A DNA stretch of 64,000 bases from Heliocidaris tuberculata (GCA_025618425.1 CM046832.1:49358026-49422025); one strand, 5' to 3'. Counted from the first letter of the stretch, positions 42,000 through 56,235 are shown. A program made the numbers and translations. Notes: generated by a model from the sequence alone, not told the origin.

Positions 42000-43314
42000 C
42001 ACGAAGGTGTAGTGTACTTAATCGAAATGTGCACAAACACTCGACAGAGACGTGCTCGGCGAGTTATGCGGCCTTGAATTGTGCTATTTAGATCATGCAT
42101 TATTTGATCCATAAGCATGAGGCGGGGGGGGGGGGGGGGTGTAGCCCCATTACTACCGTAAAAAATAATTTGCCGATAAGGGTATAGGGGTCCTAAACAT
42201 TTTAATTTGCTGAAAAATGAAGAAAATATTTCCCAGCACTGTACACTAACAAAAGAGAAAAAAACAAATCAACAAAATCTTCAAAGTTTTGCTTACAAGT
42301 GTAACGAAAACACCCTATACATTGTTCAAATATGCAAAGAGCAAATACCTATTTGCCAACATTTTTCTTTAATGGGTGGGGTGAAACCGACCCACACACC
42401 CCTTCTCCTTATCCTCTGACGCCCTTGACTATCAATGGCATAAAATGTTTTAATATATCTGCTTCAAACTAACTTTGAAAAGAATTGTCCGTACTTGTCT
42501 CTATTAGAAGAATGTTTTAGAAAGAAGCGATTTCACAAAAATGCTCTGAGCTTGGCGATGTAAAGGATAATTAACCCAGCCCTTCTGTCTAATATTTGGT
42601 TTAAAGAACAATTATCATACATTGACTTTCAAGAGTCGCATCTGGAGTTTTAATTCTTTGTTTCATTGTTGTCTTTGGCTTTATATGCTAGTATCATCCA
42701 CGATAACAACCTCCATTATATCCTTTCTTCTTCAGAAAAGCTTATTTTTGTCCAGACTTATAGTGCAGTATTTAAAGCGGTAGTTGCCATCCAGGCCCAA
42801 GGCACCGAATTTGAAGAGTTCTTCAAATACAATTCGTGAAGATGGAACTACTTATATGTATAGCAAAATAGCTTCATCCCTTCAGATATTTTGGCAGATA
42901 ATGAGATGCCTGGCTCTTTAAGTCATCGTTATTTTTTTTTTCATTTTATCTTGATGAAGTATATATTGGCTCAGATGTGCTCATGAATTTTGTGCCTGCG
43001 GGGCATACTCTTTTAACACCGTGATGCTAAGACAATTATCTTACCATAATGGAAGATGAAGGAGAAAACTTCAGGGAATATCATGAAAGTACTTGAAATG
43101 AAATCCGTAGAGTCTTGAGCTCATTTCTGAAACACGGCTAATTTGCATGAAGAGAACGCTATACGTACTTTGTCAATGTAAGCACGTTGTAGGGGTTTGT
43201 CAAGTGTCGAGGGAGCTGGGATGAGTTGATGGCTGATGTACATGTATATTTCAGATTTTTCGACGTGTTGACGTCTCTCTGTATAATTGCCTTTTGTCTA
43301 TTTGTCTAAGCTCC
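42000..43314. other. Intergenic DNA, no gene seen
   Basis: A G run at about 42123-42140; otherwise AT-rich with no recognised feature. Confidence 0.45.
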
Positions 43315-43465
43315 CAGGGGCCCGTTGCACAAAACTTGCGTTTGAACGCAACTCAGGAAAATCAAACGCAACTTTATTTTCAGCCAATCAGAAGTGCGCA
43401 TTAAGGACTTGCGTTTGATTTTTAGGAGTTGCGATTAAACGCAAGTTTTGTGCAACGGGCCCCTG
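43315..43465. mobile_element. Short palindromic MITE, CAGGGGCCCGTTGCACAAAA ends
   Basis: 151 bp with roughly 40-bp nearly perfect terminal inverted repeats (CAGGGGCCCGTTGCAC, then AAAACTTGCGTTT and its inverted match). hAT-like ends. Flanks show only a partial 5/7 duplication. Confidence 0.75.
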
Positions 43466-43520
43466 AACCTCGAATCTCTAACTAATCAACAGAAATGCAT
43501 CAGAGACTATTTACTCATTA

Positions 43521-43712
43521 GAGGTGTGGTAGTCGAGAGGTTTACACACTTGAATGGAAATGGGGAGGTCGTGGGTTCGATCCTCGGAACGGCACATATG
43601 TCCTTGGGCAAGGCATTTTATCTACATTACTCCTATCTACATAGCCAGGTGTTAAATGGGTATCCGGTAGGATGCGGAAGTCATTGTGGTTTGTTCAGCA
43701 ATCCGATCATGC
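43521..43712 (+). mobile_element. tRNA-derived SINE (copy 2, 3'-truncated)
   Basis: Box A TAGTCGAGAGG (43530-43540) and perfect box B GTTCGATCC (43575-43583), then CTTGGGCAAGGCATTTTATC and CAGGTGTTAAATGGGTATCC shared with the SINE at 23171-23517. The LINE-like tail is missing. Confidence 0.8.
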
Positions 43713-44199
43713 AATCATTATAAACAAATTATTGATGAGATATAGCTACCGATGAAATCTTTTCAAAATCTACGAATGGCTTTGCTCCCACTTTTTGATA
43801 CTACTGTATGCGATGCTAAGCCTAGTATCTCCTTGGCGATGCTACCGCTATAGTATGTACATGAATCCGATAACATTTAGGAATTTTAATTCTCCTCATG
43901 AGCGTCTTGAACCTGAATATCCCTAAGAGACCACTTTATGTTAGGCGTGACTCAAATGCAGAAAGCTTCGGAAGACAACATCTTTGCACATACGCGTATG
44001 GAACGCCCCCTCACTGTGTGATTAGGTTTTAGAACACAATGGCCTAGCCAGAAGGAAGCGGGGGGGGGGGGGCTCTCATCGGCGCCACAAACAACTTCAA
44101 CAGGGGTGCACGAGGGGGAGGGTGTGACACCCATGTACCAAACTCAACCAAAACATCCAAGATTGATATCAGAATTTCCAAATTCTGTAAGATCCTGCT

Positions 44200-44250
44200 T
44201 TCTTCTTTATTTATTTATCTTTTTTTTTTTTTTTTGGGGGGGGGGGGAGG
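44200..44250. repeat. Adjacent poly-T and poly-G runs
   Basis: About 16 T residues directly followed by about 12 G residues. A further G run is at about 44060-44071. Confidence 0.9.
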
Positions 44251-47100
44251 GGATAGATTGTTAAAAACACAGAATACGTCTGACATTCCCACCGTGGTAC
44301 TGAATTTTATTTTATCATCACCCCTTAAACCAACGCAGAATCGATGTAGGCATGTCTATCTTAATCAATTCTAAAAATGAAAAAGTCGGGTATTTTTCTC
44401 CGAACAGCTGAAAATTATTAAAACTTATTTTTACTGGGTTGATAATAACTTGTTTCCTAATTCCGTTATAATGTATTTTTTCCAATGTATATCGAAGAAC
44501 ATATAGAAATTATTATCAGATATTTCACATTCCGAAGTTGTCAAATTTTCAGTGTATCGGAGAAAATTTCGTACAAAAGGTCATATATACTTTGGTACAA
44601 ATTGCATGTACGAGTACTTCTAAGACATTTTCTTAGTAAGCGTTGCAGGAAAAATCCTGGGAAATAATACAAACAATGTCTAATTCCACGAACCTGACAT
44701 TGTACATTTTTTTACATTTATCACTTGCTTCTAGTGAACGCCATATTGGTAATTCGATATTTGACGTTTTCATATATTCCACATGCAGTCATGACGATCA
44801 TTGCAACTACAAGATTTTTCCTTGTTTTGGAATGAGTTTTAACTTAAAATAATCTGCTTTATGCCCTTTGATGGTACGATCGAAAATATCTTTGACAAGA
44901 AAAGCTCAAAGATCCCTGAAGAAATTAAGACCAATCCTGCTTACGGTGTGAAATAAGTTTTAAAAAAAAATAATAATAATGCCGGGTTTTTTTTCTTCAC
45001 AATTGACATCTTATCATATGTTTAAAAATTAATGAAATTTCTCTAGTTTCTCTGGGGATACAAGAAATCGAATAGAGAATAAAATTTCGTCTCTTAACTT
45101 TGCAACAAAAAAAAAAAAAAAAAAGCAAAAATCATAAACGAATAGATCAATTTATTTCACTTCCTGCTTCCATGTGATATAGAGATGCGACAACGCAATG
45201 CACCGAACCGTTATATTTAAAAATCCAGAGATCTCTAACTGACCAACTGTAATTGTACCTACAATGTTAAAAATCCTCCCTATTTCTATATGATTTCTAA
45301 ATAAAGATAAGCGCGCCCTGTGCATTGTGGCGTTAAAAATATTATATTTTAAATGTTTGAATGTTAGAGACCCCAATAACCCACTACCAAAGTACATACC
45401 TAACTTATACGTGAATACGTAAATTTTAATTAAAGTGACCTCTCTAAAGTTGAGATTGGGGATCTTGTTTGATTGGAAATGACCTAAGCCTAAATTTCGA
45501 TTTTTAGGGGTTTTAGTGTTCACGATGGTTTCGTGCATGTTCAAGTTTCAGACTATACTGCTATAATTATGAAATATATTCTGCCTTCCCCTTATAACCA
45601 TCGAACATGTACCACGCACAAATGTGGGGGGTCACAGGCGTCCGAATCCCCCTTTTTTGCTAGTCAGATATGTTTGGGAGTTGGACCCTCACTTCTAACG
45701 CACGATATATAAATATTTTTTTAATTTCTTACTTTATTTGTTTGTTTTTTCAGGGGTGGGGGTGGGGGAACCTCCTCTCTTTAATGATGGATAACCCTTT
45801 TTTTTCACGTCAGACTTTTGGGGAACAGGATTCTCTCTCCTTTTTTAAAAAAATGCAGGGTCTACCCCTGTTTAATTAACATCACTCCGCTAGATTTATT
45901 CCGCTCTTTCTCTAACGCTATCAAAGGTGACAACAGAGTTTCGGGCAAATGAGCTACATAAACGCTTTGCCTGCGTGTAGTAAATGGATCACTTGGGACT
46001 TGTCTTACATTCTAGCGTAAAATGTCTCTTTCTAATGTGCAATTTCGTTGCCTTCATTCAAAGTAACGAGTGCGAGGAGCAATTCTCAAAAATTAGCCAT
46101 TACACATAACAACTGCGAGAATGCATATTACACAAAAAACTAGAAGAATGCATTTTACACATGCCAACTACATGAATGCTGCTTAAAGAGAAGATCGTGT
46201 GCTGACTGAGAGGGAAATTAGGTGACGAACATTTCTTATAATAAATATTTCTTTTAATACATATCTATCTTTATCAAAATTTAATAAAATAAAGATTTAG
46301 TCATCAAGTTTCGTTCCAATGCAATTGTCATTACTAGAACTCATCCTCGACTTTTAAAAAGGAGAAGTTTTTCGAAGGGTACTAAGTGAAATACGTAGAA
46401 TTTACTTGTATTTTGTCATTTTAAAAATGAAACATTTCAAACAGATTATATCCAATTACAGAACCTGTGTCTGTGGGCTCTCGAAATAAAAGGAATACCA
46501 AAGGTAAATAGTAGAGGTCTCTATGATTATTTTTTTTAAACTACACAAAGTCAATATCATTACGTAATTCTAGAAATGTCATAGATCTAGATATCTTACC
46601 AAAATTCTCAAATTATTTGATGAAACAAAATCATTCAGAATAGACCACAGGGATGGGGTCATCTCACTAGACCGACAGACCACGAGACCGACAAAATGTT
46701 TTCAAATACGTGTACTAGTACCAACAGCTTCAGGGATTTGCATATTATTGATCTATAAACCTGCGTTAAAATTACACGCAATATTTTATATATAGATTGA
46801 AATTAATAAGGTTCCACTTAAAACAGGAAGACTTCACAATGTCTTTTAGACATCTTTTTTTTTCTTCAAAATGCTGTTTCGTTACCAAGGCTCGATATTA
46901 TCTTTGAGGGAGAATCTGCTCAATGGCGCCTGAAGGACAAATTACATATACCTACCCCATCCTAGATACTCCACTGCACAGAGGAACATAAATTCGTGAA
47001 GAGTACTTTTGCTAAAGTTAATTTAAAAAAAAATATATATATATATAAAACCCCACCACATTAGGCCTACCAGAACGTCATTATTTTACTAAACGCTCTG
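44250..47100. other. Intergenic DNA, no gene seen
   Basis: Includes a 130-codon minus-strand frame (45544-45152) without recognisable homology, and a fragment at about 45620-45870 with CAGG/CCCCTG-like borders. Nothing else supported. Confidence 0.4.
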
Positions 47101-47806
47101 CAGGGGTTAATCCAGGATTTTCCCAAAGAGGGTGGGGTAATCGATTTTTTTTTCATAACATGATTTTGTTCCCAAGAATATGATTTCCAAATGTCCTCTA
47201 TCCCTACTACACTCGCTCAACAAGCGGGGGATAGGAGGGTAGGAACGCTTTTTCCAACCTGACACGATTTTTTTTTCTTCTTCAAATTGTGTGTGTGTGT
47301 GTGTGTGTGTGGGGGGGGGGGTGCCGCGTTCCTAATTCTTCACTAGATCTGTTTAAATCTTTATGTATTCCTGCAGGCGATGTTCAAAAATTTGTTTCGC
47401 CCCCAGGTGGCGGGCTATTCAAATATTGAAATGGCTACGTGAAAGCCTTCACCATTTGCTAAGCAATTTTTGACCACTTGAAATAAACAGGTCAGTTTTA
47501 AGAGGTTTTACTCCTTGAAAGTGTATCGTTCTCAACATTCGTATGACATTTCGCATACCTTCCCTTCGCCCACCATCTTGTTTCGATGTGTGTCCACACA
47601 CAGGCGGACTCGATGGGGGTCATGGGGACCGGGAACCCTCTCCTAATTTATTTGTTTGTTTGTTTGTCAGGTATATTGGGATTTCAACCAACACCTCCAC
47701 TGGAAATCTGTTGACCCCTTTTCCCGCTTGTTAGAATTTGTGTATGTGTGTGTTGGGGGGGGGGGGGGTTAGACCCCCTCTTACAAAAATCCTGGATCTG
47801 CCCCTG
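47101..47806. mobile_element. Possible hAT-like element
   Basis: Left CAGGGGTTAATCCAGGATTTT and right complement of CAGGGGCAGATCCAGGATTTT, 706 bp apart and correctly inverted. The interior has (GT)n with a G run (47288-47319), (TTTG)n and another G run. Flanking 8-mers do not match, so these may be ends of two separate insertions. Confidence 0.4.
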
Positions 47807-47925
47807 CTTATTAAGTTCATCATGAAGCCCTATGGGCGAAAATTATTTATATTTAATCTCTCTAACGGTTGTTTTATTTATTGTTAACTTTCGTGTTATT
47901 TTCATCAACTGACGCAGGACAATTA

Positions 47926-47968
47926 TATATATATATAAAATAAATATATATATATATATATATATACA
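47926..47968. repeat. (TA)n microsatellite
   Basis: Two TA runs separated by AAATAAA. Confidence 0.9.
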
Positions 47969-47969
47969 T

Positions 47970-50420
47970 GACTGTCATGTCAACCTAGACTACTAAAAGG
48001 AACGTATAAAAATAGAATAGTGACCAAATCTCTCCTATACCATCGCTTAATGATCTTGCAGTCTAAAGAAGGAACATCAATAACTGAACATAATCAGCTG
48101 ATTAATGAAATACATCCCGCGAAGAGTCACGAGGGTGAACATTCGTACTTGTACTTTACGATACTGGACTACCATTCTCCCTGTCGTCTTAATTGATCAT
48201 TAAAAAGAGATAATACAATACTAGTGACTCATTTTCGAAATACAACCAGAAACGTGTATTCCCTATATACACCTACATAATCCATTATCAAACTTACTGC
48301 CCCTTAAACTGATTTCAACTCTACTTATTTAACATGTACCTCAACCTGAACTTCATTCACTCCTAGCGTCCACATACTTCAACCACCCGAAACATATAAC
48401 CGTAAATACACCCCCCCAAAAAAACAAACAAACAAACAAACAAACAAACAACAACAAAATAGCTGAGGTTTATTTAAATCCCGAAATATACTTCATCCTC
48501 AAACTTGCTTCTGTCGTTAGCCATTTTATTTCTCTTCATCCCTATACATTTTATTTTGTCTTTTAAACACTTATTTGAAAGCATTTGGGGATATATGATT
48601 CAACGGACTTACAGCTGAATGGTTTCTTTCAATTATTTCATGGTGTTTGGTTTTGTTTTTAGGGTGCCGTATATCTCATACCTCAATTTTATATTAGTGA
48701 GCCCGACATCTTGAAAAATATTGTAAACTTCTAATCCGGACGTTTCTTAGAATATTCTTCGTTTCTTCATCATTATTGCTGTGAGCGATACAGGTGCGAG
48801 CTCTATCTGGGAGTCTTGATTATGCTCAGTTGTTACCTACCGAAAGTAGAAATAATTCATCCGACGGTAGCTATTCGAGCATCCTTTTTCTCATTATCGA
48901 CAGGAAATCAGCATTGTGCAAACGACGAGAACATGCATGGATGCTAAAAATAGACTCAAGCAGCTCTCCTTCCTCTGGGATCAAATTATAAAAAAACAAC
49001 AAAGGAATATTTTGTTTGAATGTTACGTGACTGAAGAAACAATGTCCGTGGAATTTCCGTTCAAGGAGGCGAACCTCATTAATTTTCAGATAATCGGCAA
49101 TTACAATTGGGACACGCTTGTTTACAAAATTTATTAATTAATGCTTTTACCGAAAGGGGAAGGGGCACTTCTTCTTGGTTATATCCCTGATCAGTTGTCC
49201 TCTTTAATTCTTTTATAGGTTTATGTATATAAACCGATTCCTGTTATACCTCAATATAGGACTTACAGGCGTCGTTATCTTCAGGAAATTGGGCTGGACT
49301 CGGGATCGGATTGTATTGCCAAGCCAAAATATTGCGACAAAATTGCCTTTTAACATGCTTAAGACGTGAAAACATAATAAAATCCAGAGCAGTAGTATTA
49401 TTGCCAACTGCAAATGAATGCCTGTTGCTAAACGATATTGAAATAATATTCACTATAATTGTCAGACAGTCCTTGTGAACTCATGGGGAAAATTGTATGG
49501 GGAAAATTACTCGAGAAATATACTAATTCACTTGATGATAGTGAACTTTATAATAAATAACATATCATAATCGAAAAAGAAAATGAGAAAATGATTTCTA
49601 TTCTGCAGAAGTTTTGTGCCTACTGATAAGAATTCTAAGTTAAAAAAAAGAAGAAAAGAACAATACAAAGCATAATGGGATAATTATTTAATCAGACTTT
49701 AGTCCTGTTGTAAAACAAAGTATTTCAAAGTGACCCTATTACTCAATAACGTTTTGATATGTGCAATAAAAAAATACAAGCATTTCATAATAAAATGAAA
49801 TTAACTCTCGTATATAGGCCTACTTACTCTACATGTCAGCTACTACACCTTCATCATTAGGAATTCTATGGAACTTGGAACAAAGGAATTAAGGAGCCTA
49901 TTTGTGCGGCAACGTGATGATCTTTAACCTGATTCCGGACCGCATCACTATATAGTTTTCATTCAAGGGATGCAAGCTATTTCTGAGGATGGATTTGCTT
50001 TTTTTCTACAATGCTGTTTCTACACAGATCTTCGAAGGAAGCAAAGCTTGTATATAGTGCATGCCCCACACATGTGCGGCGATTTCTTATCACGGCCGGG
50101 AGGGACGCGACTAACTTTTACCACTGGTTGCTGTACAATCTTCAAAACTTTCGGGGGGACGCATCACCCCCCCCCCCCCTTCCCCAAGGATCGCCGCCCC
50201 CACAAATTAGTTGTGAAAGAGTTTAGGGTTTTGGTCAGGCAAACGATAGTAATAAACAATGGTAAAAGTTACAACCATGTGGCTACAAGAAAAAGCGAGG
50301 GATAGATAGTGAGATAGAGCAAAATGAAACATTAACGTGAAGACTGGGGAGCGCATACGAGGTCGTTAGGCACGTACGTCTTGATAATGAGAGTAAAATG
50401 GACGAATGGATTTTTGTCCG
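47970..50420. other. Intergenic DNA, no gene seen
   Basis: Contains a short (AAAC)n array near 48424-48450 and a C run near 50165-50180. Short open frames near 48794-49137 lack motifs. Confidence 0.4.
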
Positions 50421-50429
50421 TTATTATTT

Positions 50430-51600
50430 TTCAGACGTGACCTGTTGGTAGAATCGGCTGAGCAAATATATCTTAAGTTTACGTTTTAAAATATTCAGAC
50501 TAGTGGCTTCTTTAATTTCGTTATCTAAACAGTTCCAGTAAATATAGAACCTGAAAAAAAAAAGTATTTTGTGCGAACAGTGTTCTTGTTAATGGTAACT
50601 GGTAAGCATTACCTTGCCTCGTTGGATAATTGTAAAGTGTTTTTCATGAGAAACATATGGCTAAAAATAGCGGGAAGCTAAGTCTTCTCTAATTTGTACA
50701 TAAATTGGTTTATTCTGAAGTGATATTAAACGTCCTTTACCTTGAGAATGTAATTTTCAAAAAATAGAATGTCAGCATGAGATCTATAATTTGCATGAAA
50801 ATAATTCTTAGTACCTGTCTGTGTAGCAAAAGTATTCTGTTCAACAGACTTTATATTGCACAATCACATGCTTATATTTCATAATTGATATAATTATGGT
50901 AGTATCATTCTAAAGTGAGTAGAGTGGGAGAATTCGGGAGTATTTTAGTTCGTTGATAATACCAATGTTTCAAGAGATGGTTTTACATATGTTATCAATA
51001 TGCCAACATAGTTTACTGTCGATTAGAACTCCTATGAATTTCGTTGTAGAAACATTTCGGGAAGAGATACATTAGATATTACGTTGCCCGGAAGACATGT
51101 GATTCTGTTGCTAAAAAGTATATACTTGGCCTTTTATAGGTTTAATGATAGTTTATTAGCCTTGATCCAGTCTGTTACTTGCATAAGTTCGGTGTTTGCT
51201 GTTCAGTAGTTGGTTTGCATCGCATGAGAATAGAAAATATTTGAGTCATCTGCAAAAAAGTATGAATGATACAATATTGTAAATGATAAAAAGAAGGGGG
51301 GCCTAGGAGGCTGCCCTTTGGTACTCCACAGTTAATCGGAAGTGTAGTTGAACTACGGTTATTTATAGATATGCATTGTATATTCTGTCTGTGAGGTAGT
51401 TCCTGAACCACTCCAAGGCCTTCCCTCTTATGCCGTAATGTGAAAGTTTATGAAGAAGAATTGCATGGTTGATAGTATCGAAGGCCTTGGAGAAGTCCAG
51501 GAGAATACCAACAGTATGAGAGCATTGATCAATGGAAGTAGCAACTTTATTTCTATTTTGTTCGGGGGGGGGGGGGGGGGGTGGGGGAGGAGGAGTCACG
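50430..51600 (-). pseudogene. Decayed LINE reverse transcriptase (CR1/L2-like), frameshifted
   Basis: Minus-strand translation gives GILLDFSKAFDTINHAILL, HYGIRGKALEWFRNYLTDR, then in shifted frames LPINCGVPKGSLLGP, FADDSN (the catalytic Y/FADD box) and, near 50480, a C-terminal NEIKEATSLNILKRKLKIYL resembling the end of the element at 9562-10320. Several stops and frameshifts. The 5' side is cut off at a G run near 51565-51582. Confidence 0.85.
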
Positions 51601-51829
51601 TCAGTGATCCTTCAATTTCTCTCTTCTTCATTTTTTTTAAAAATTTGTTGAGAGAGTATAATGTTCGATTCCCACCGTGACACTGATGTTCTGTGGAGAA
51701 TCAATCTACATTTGCCGCTCCATACACAGGGAATGAATCTCTTATAGGATGACGAACGCTATTGTAATTGAATTCGCCACGGTGACCATACGTTATGGTA
51801 CGAATACACCCAATAGAGTGGAGATGGTG

Positions 51830-51950
51830 CTCACAATTACTTGTCTACAGTCACGATTTTGATGACCAGGATGATACCAAAAGCGCTTATTATGCATATA
51901 CTTCGGTAGTGCTATATAAATCCAAATGATTATAATTATCATAATTTTCA
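51830..51950 (+). mobile_element. LINE/SINE 3'-tail fragment
   Basis: AAAAGCGCTTATTATGCAT followed by GGTAGTGCTATATAAATCC and AT-rich repeats, closely like the tails of the LINE at 20189-20743 and the SINE at 23171-23517. Confidence 0.5.
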
Positions 51951-52019
51951 GGATGATGATGACCATCATCCTCACCCTCTTTCTCCTTCTCCTCCTCCTC
52001 ATCAATCCCATCATCAAGT

Positions 52020-54786
52020 AATTTGAAGAAGAAGTAAAGCCTTTTAAAGGCTTCCGTTATTAACTACATGTATGTTATATGGGAGCAATTCAACAATACA
52101 TTACAGGCAAGCAGAGAGGTCATGCCAGGCTTATTATACTAAGACGTATGCGGTCATATGTACAATCCATGTTGTTTGGTTCTGCAACGAGCAAGAGGAC
52201 TTTACACTTCGGTTTTCGGTGAGAGTGCATTAAATGACATCCCACCTTAAATCATAAAATTATTTTGACAAACCTGAATCGTGTTTCACATCATGCAAAG
52301 TGTGATTTTATATAAACAAGTATTTCTTTCTCCATAACGGCAAAAGCATGCAAATATTATAGCAAAGGCTCAAATCTAACTGTAACATCATAATCATATA
52401 GAAACAAGACACAATGTTCAGTTATGCAGAAGAAACAATATCGTCTGAAAGTTCAATATCCCTGTTCCCGGTATCCCTTAATTGCAAATAATACTATGCC
52501 ACAACTAAAGTGAAATGCGATGCTCTTGTGCTTTTCGCAGAATTGTCTTCTTTTTTTAAAAAAATTATATTTTTACATGGCTTCCACTTTCTTGAAAAAA
52601 AAAAAACCAAGAAGAATCCTCCTAATCAAAAACCTTGTATTGCCTCAATAATACCTAATCTTGAATAATTTATGTACACTCGAACAAGAAGAAAAGCACT
52701 TTGTTATTACGTCACTTTACGACTTGTTAACATGACAAGGAAATATGATATGAAAGCTAAGATGAATGATGATTAAGATTGTTTCTTCACTATTAACGTC
52801 ACAGTTGATTTATGTTGAAATATACGTATTAGTGCGAGAGTAGCAAATTGCACTTGTATCATGTTTATGACTCTATTCTTCTCTCTCATGTATATAGTGT
52901 ATGCAGAAGACAATCATGAGGGAAGTAAAAGTACTCATTTATCATTTCATATAAACATGTCAATATATTTTTCCTTTTTTAAATTACATTTCGTTGATGT
53001 ATAAATTTCAATCACAAAATAATCTAAGGAGCATGTAAACATTTTTCTACCTGACCCCCCCCCCCCTCCCACTGGATACCCCACATAATTCAAATAAGTA
53101 TTTAACATTATGACTTGGGGAAAAAAGGTATATTTGAATTGCTCATTGATTTAGATTAGAATGTATAAATAAAAACTTTCAAGAAAAAAAAAACGACTAG
53201 CATATAGAAATAAATATTTTGATGTTCATTCTCAGTGATAACGATTATTTCATTCTTACCTTGGTTACCGCTGTACGAATAACCCTATAAATATAGGCCT
53301 GTCACCTTGACTAGAGGAGTCAGTTCTTATCATTGTCCCTATCCTCATAATCTTACTTTCCAATAAGTTTAGATTATTTTTTTTGCATGTATTTCTAAAC
53401 GTTAGGTATTACATGTTGTTTGTGCAATTTCGTTTCTTTTATTTTGTGGTGGAACATTATGAGTTTCGCCGATAGGAACATTTCATATTTGTTCTTTTCA
53501 TAAAACAGAAATTTTCATTATAGGAATTCAGCAGAATGATTATAAATTGATGAACTGAAGAGTATATACTACTCGACGTTCTCGATGGAGTTTTTAAAAC
53601 GATTCTCTGAAAGCAGAAACCGCGTAAAAGCCTTTTAAAATACATTAGAGAAAACCACTTTGAAACTTCTAAAAATAACATGTAATGCACATGATAAGGT
53701 ACTCAAAAGCCTAGATTGCGGTTGATGTTTTATATGTCTAAAGCCGTTGCATAATAGATAAGTGACTCTGTAGGGAAGGGAGAAAGAATCAGCTTTCTTT
53801 TAGGAATAAATAAGAAAGAAAATAAGAAGAAAATGGATACTCAATATCTTATCATTGTTATATCCTTTAAAAAATGACTGAAAGTAGATTATGGTGACAT
53901 TAAACGTTCGGAAGTTAAAGCAGACAACAGTGTTTGGCATTTCTCGCGTCTTTTTTTATTTCCATCAAATTTATTTTAAGAATAAAAGGGCGAATCGGTA
54001 TTTAATATCTTACCATTGTTATAATCACTGCTTTATATAATGACTTGACAGATATAGATCATATGGTGAAATCCAACGTTCTGAAGTAAATACAGACGAC
54101 AGTGTTTGGCATTTGTGTTTGGCATTTTTCGCGCCATTTTCCCACTATAGGCTCACGGATTTAGCCTTGGTGACTGGCGCGCGCACTGTCCCTTGGTTTT
54201 CGATCTCAGTGGATGCATGTATAAAGACATTCTTAAAACTCAGCAATATTTGAAGTAATTCTCTGCGGAATTCCTAATAAAAAGCTTTTTCGGCTTGAGC
54301 TAATGTATGCGGTGGGCTTGACGCCAAGTGAGAGAAGAGTCAAGTCGAAAAGGCAAACAACGCAAATGAAACAGAATTAAGTGACCAGTGTCGTTTCTCC
54401 GCTTAAAAATAAAATCTAAAAGTAATCTTTTCAATCAGCCTCAGAATGGCATCGGTATGACAAACAATGATTTGCGTTGCCATCGCTATCTAATGGAGAT
54501 AGGAAGTTAATCAGGCATTATGAAAATATCCTTAAACTTGTACTTCAATCTATGAAAAGGCTAATGCTATGTACAATTGATGACCTTCAGACTTATGTTG
54601 AGAATGAACTATGATTTAATTGAGACTAATTTCTAGTACCACCGACTGGCAAAGAAGGAGAGTGGAAGCATGCGGAGATAACAATATTAAAGTTAATTTG
54701 AAACTGACACTGACTTAGAAGTGAAATCTCTTTTGTCAACTTTGACAACCCTACATAATTTTTCATATTTATGCCAACTTTTAATA
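52020..54786. other. Intergenic DNA, no gene seen
   Basis: AT-rich. Two paralogous strings near 53920 and 54080 (GTTCGGAAGTTAAAGCAGAC and GTTCTGAAGTAAATACAGAC, each followed by GACAGTGTTTGGCATTT) show a roughly 160-bp duplication. No coding signature. Confidence 0.45.
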
Positions 54787-55058
54787 GTTACATATCATTT
54801 TTCCGAAGGTTCATAATTCCAAAGGTAAATCGGAAGATTCGGAATTCTCACGGCTCGTAATTTCGAAAATGCAGTACAAGTCTGTATAACTTTTTGTATT
54901 AAATGTATTTAAGAACCTTCGGAAATATGAACCTTATTTCAGTTGTGGGCCTTCGGAATATTCAGATAATGAACCCTACTTCAATTTCTGAATTATAATA
55001 TCTCTGGTATGGAAAATTTGTAATTCGGAATTACGAACCTTCGGAAAAACGTGTACCC
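54787..55058. mobile_element. Foldback MITE of GAAGGTTC subrepeats (copy 2, diverged)
   Basis: 272 bp with ends GTTACATATCATTTTTCCGA and inverted ACGTTTTTCCGAAGGTTCG. Same subrepeat words as 39841-40224 but fewer and more degraded. No clear target duplication. Confidence 0.7.
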
Positions 55059-55559
55059 AAATGTTTATCCGTGTATAAATAGGATGATAAAGATTTAGTA
55101 GTTTGGGGATATTAATGAATAGGGGTTTTTTCTTGTTCAGCGCCGACAGTGCATGTCTTTTTTCTTTGTTTCTTTCCCAATTGATCTAACTTTCACAAAA
55201 CGAATTAAGATCTATATCCAATATTTCTGAAATGTTCAGTGCATTGAATATCTTCTTTATATTTGACGAAAAAGTGAGTAAATATCCTTCTGCAAACAAG
55301 CCTCTTCTTTCATCGATTTGTATTAAAGGCCTTGTTTTCTTATCGAATTACCGAGAGTCTCCGCTTCCATGCAAAATAATAGGATGTAATTGGATTAGTT
55401 TCATAACGGTGATCTTTTTTTTCCTCGGAATAACTAAATGATAAAGAGACGAGTGACCTGCAAACAATATATTGCCATAATATTCCACGAAGCTCTCGGA
55501 AGTGAATATAATACTGGTTAATGTCCTTTGCTTGCTTGAAAGTAGGTACTCTATAATCT

Positions 55560-55595
55560 CAAATAACAAGACTCTCTCTCTCTCTCCCTCACGCG

Positions 55596-55626
<31 letters not shown>

Positions 55627-55805
55627 CCGCACACACACACACACACACCCTTTTTGTATCTTTATCTTTCTTTCTCTCTTTTCTCTCTTTCTCCATCTCT
55701 TCTTCTCTATTTCTCTCACACCCTTCCTCTCTCTCCCTCTCTCTCTCGCTCCCTTCGTCTCCCTCTCTCCTTCTCTCTTTATCTCTCTTCTCCTCTCTCT
55801 TTAAA
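55560..55805. repeat. (CT)n, (GC)n, (AC)n compound microsatellite and pyrimidine tract
   Basis: CT repeats, CGCGCGCGC, AC repeats to about 55648, then CT-rich DNA to 55805. Frames across it are artefacts. Confidence 0.93.
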
Positions 55806-56235
55806 TGTTTTTCCCTTACTTTATTCATTTCTTGGAACACTTATTTCAATGTTATAGTTATTCGATCTTTAGAGGACTATTTCAAAATAGAATGGAAATC
55901 GAATCCTACCAGAGTCCTGCAGCCAAACATCTTTGATTTATTAAATTAGATTAGATAACTTTTTTTAAAAAATGCTATTATACTGGATGTTTATGTATAC
56001 TTTCTATTTTATAACTTTAAACTATGTAAAATGTATTTTGTTATTGAATATTGAATTGTATATTTGATTTCTTGTCAAAATCACTGTTCTGTTGGAAATG
56101 AAAATAAAACTGAAACTGAAATAAGATATCCAAAATTTCAAGCAAGGAACTGACACAAAACAGACGCTGGTGGTATACAAGTCAGCGACAATTCGATTTA
56201 CTTCATTACTCTTTTATTAATAACATCATCAACTT

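Noticed and set aside
43521..43590. Possible genuine tRNA gene with perfect B box
   Set aside because: The cloverleaf arms do not pair well and the sequence continues into a repeat body shared with 23171-23517, so it is the head of a SINE.
45152..45544. 130-codon minus-strand frame
   Set aside because: No recognisable motif, no splice or promoter context, AT-rich composition like its surroundings. An ATG-to-stop frame this long can occur by chance in 64 kb.
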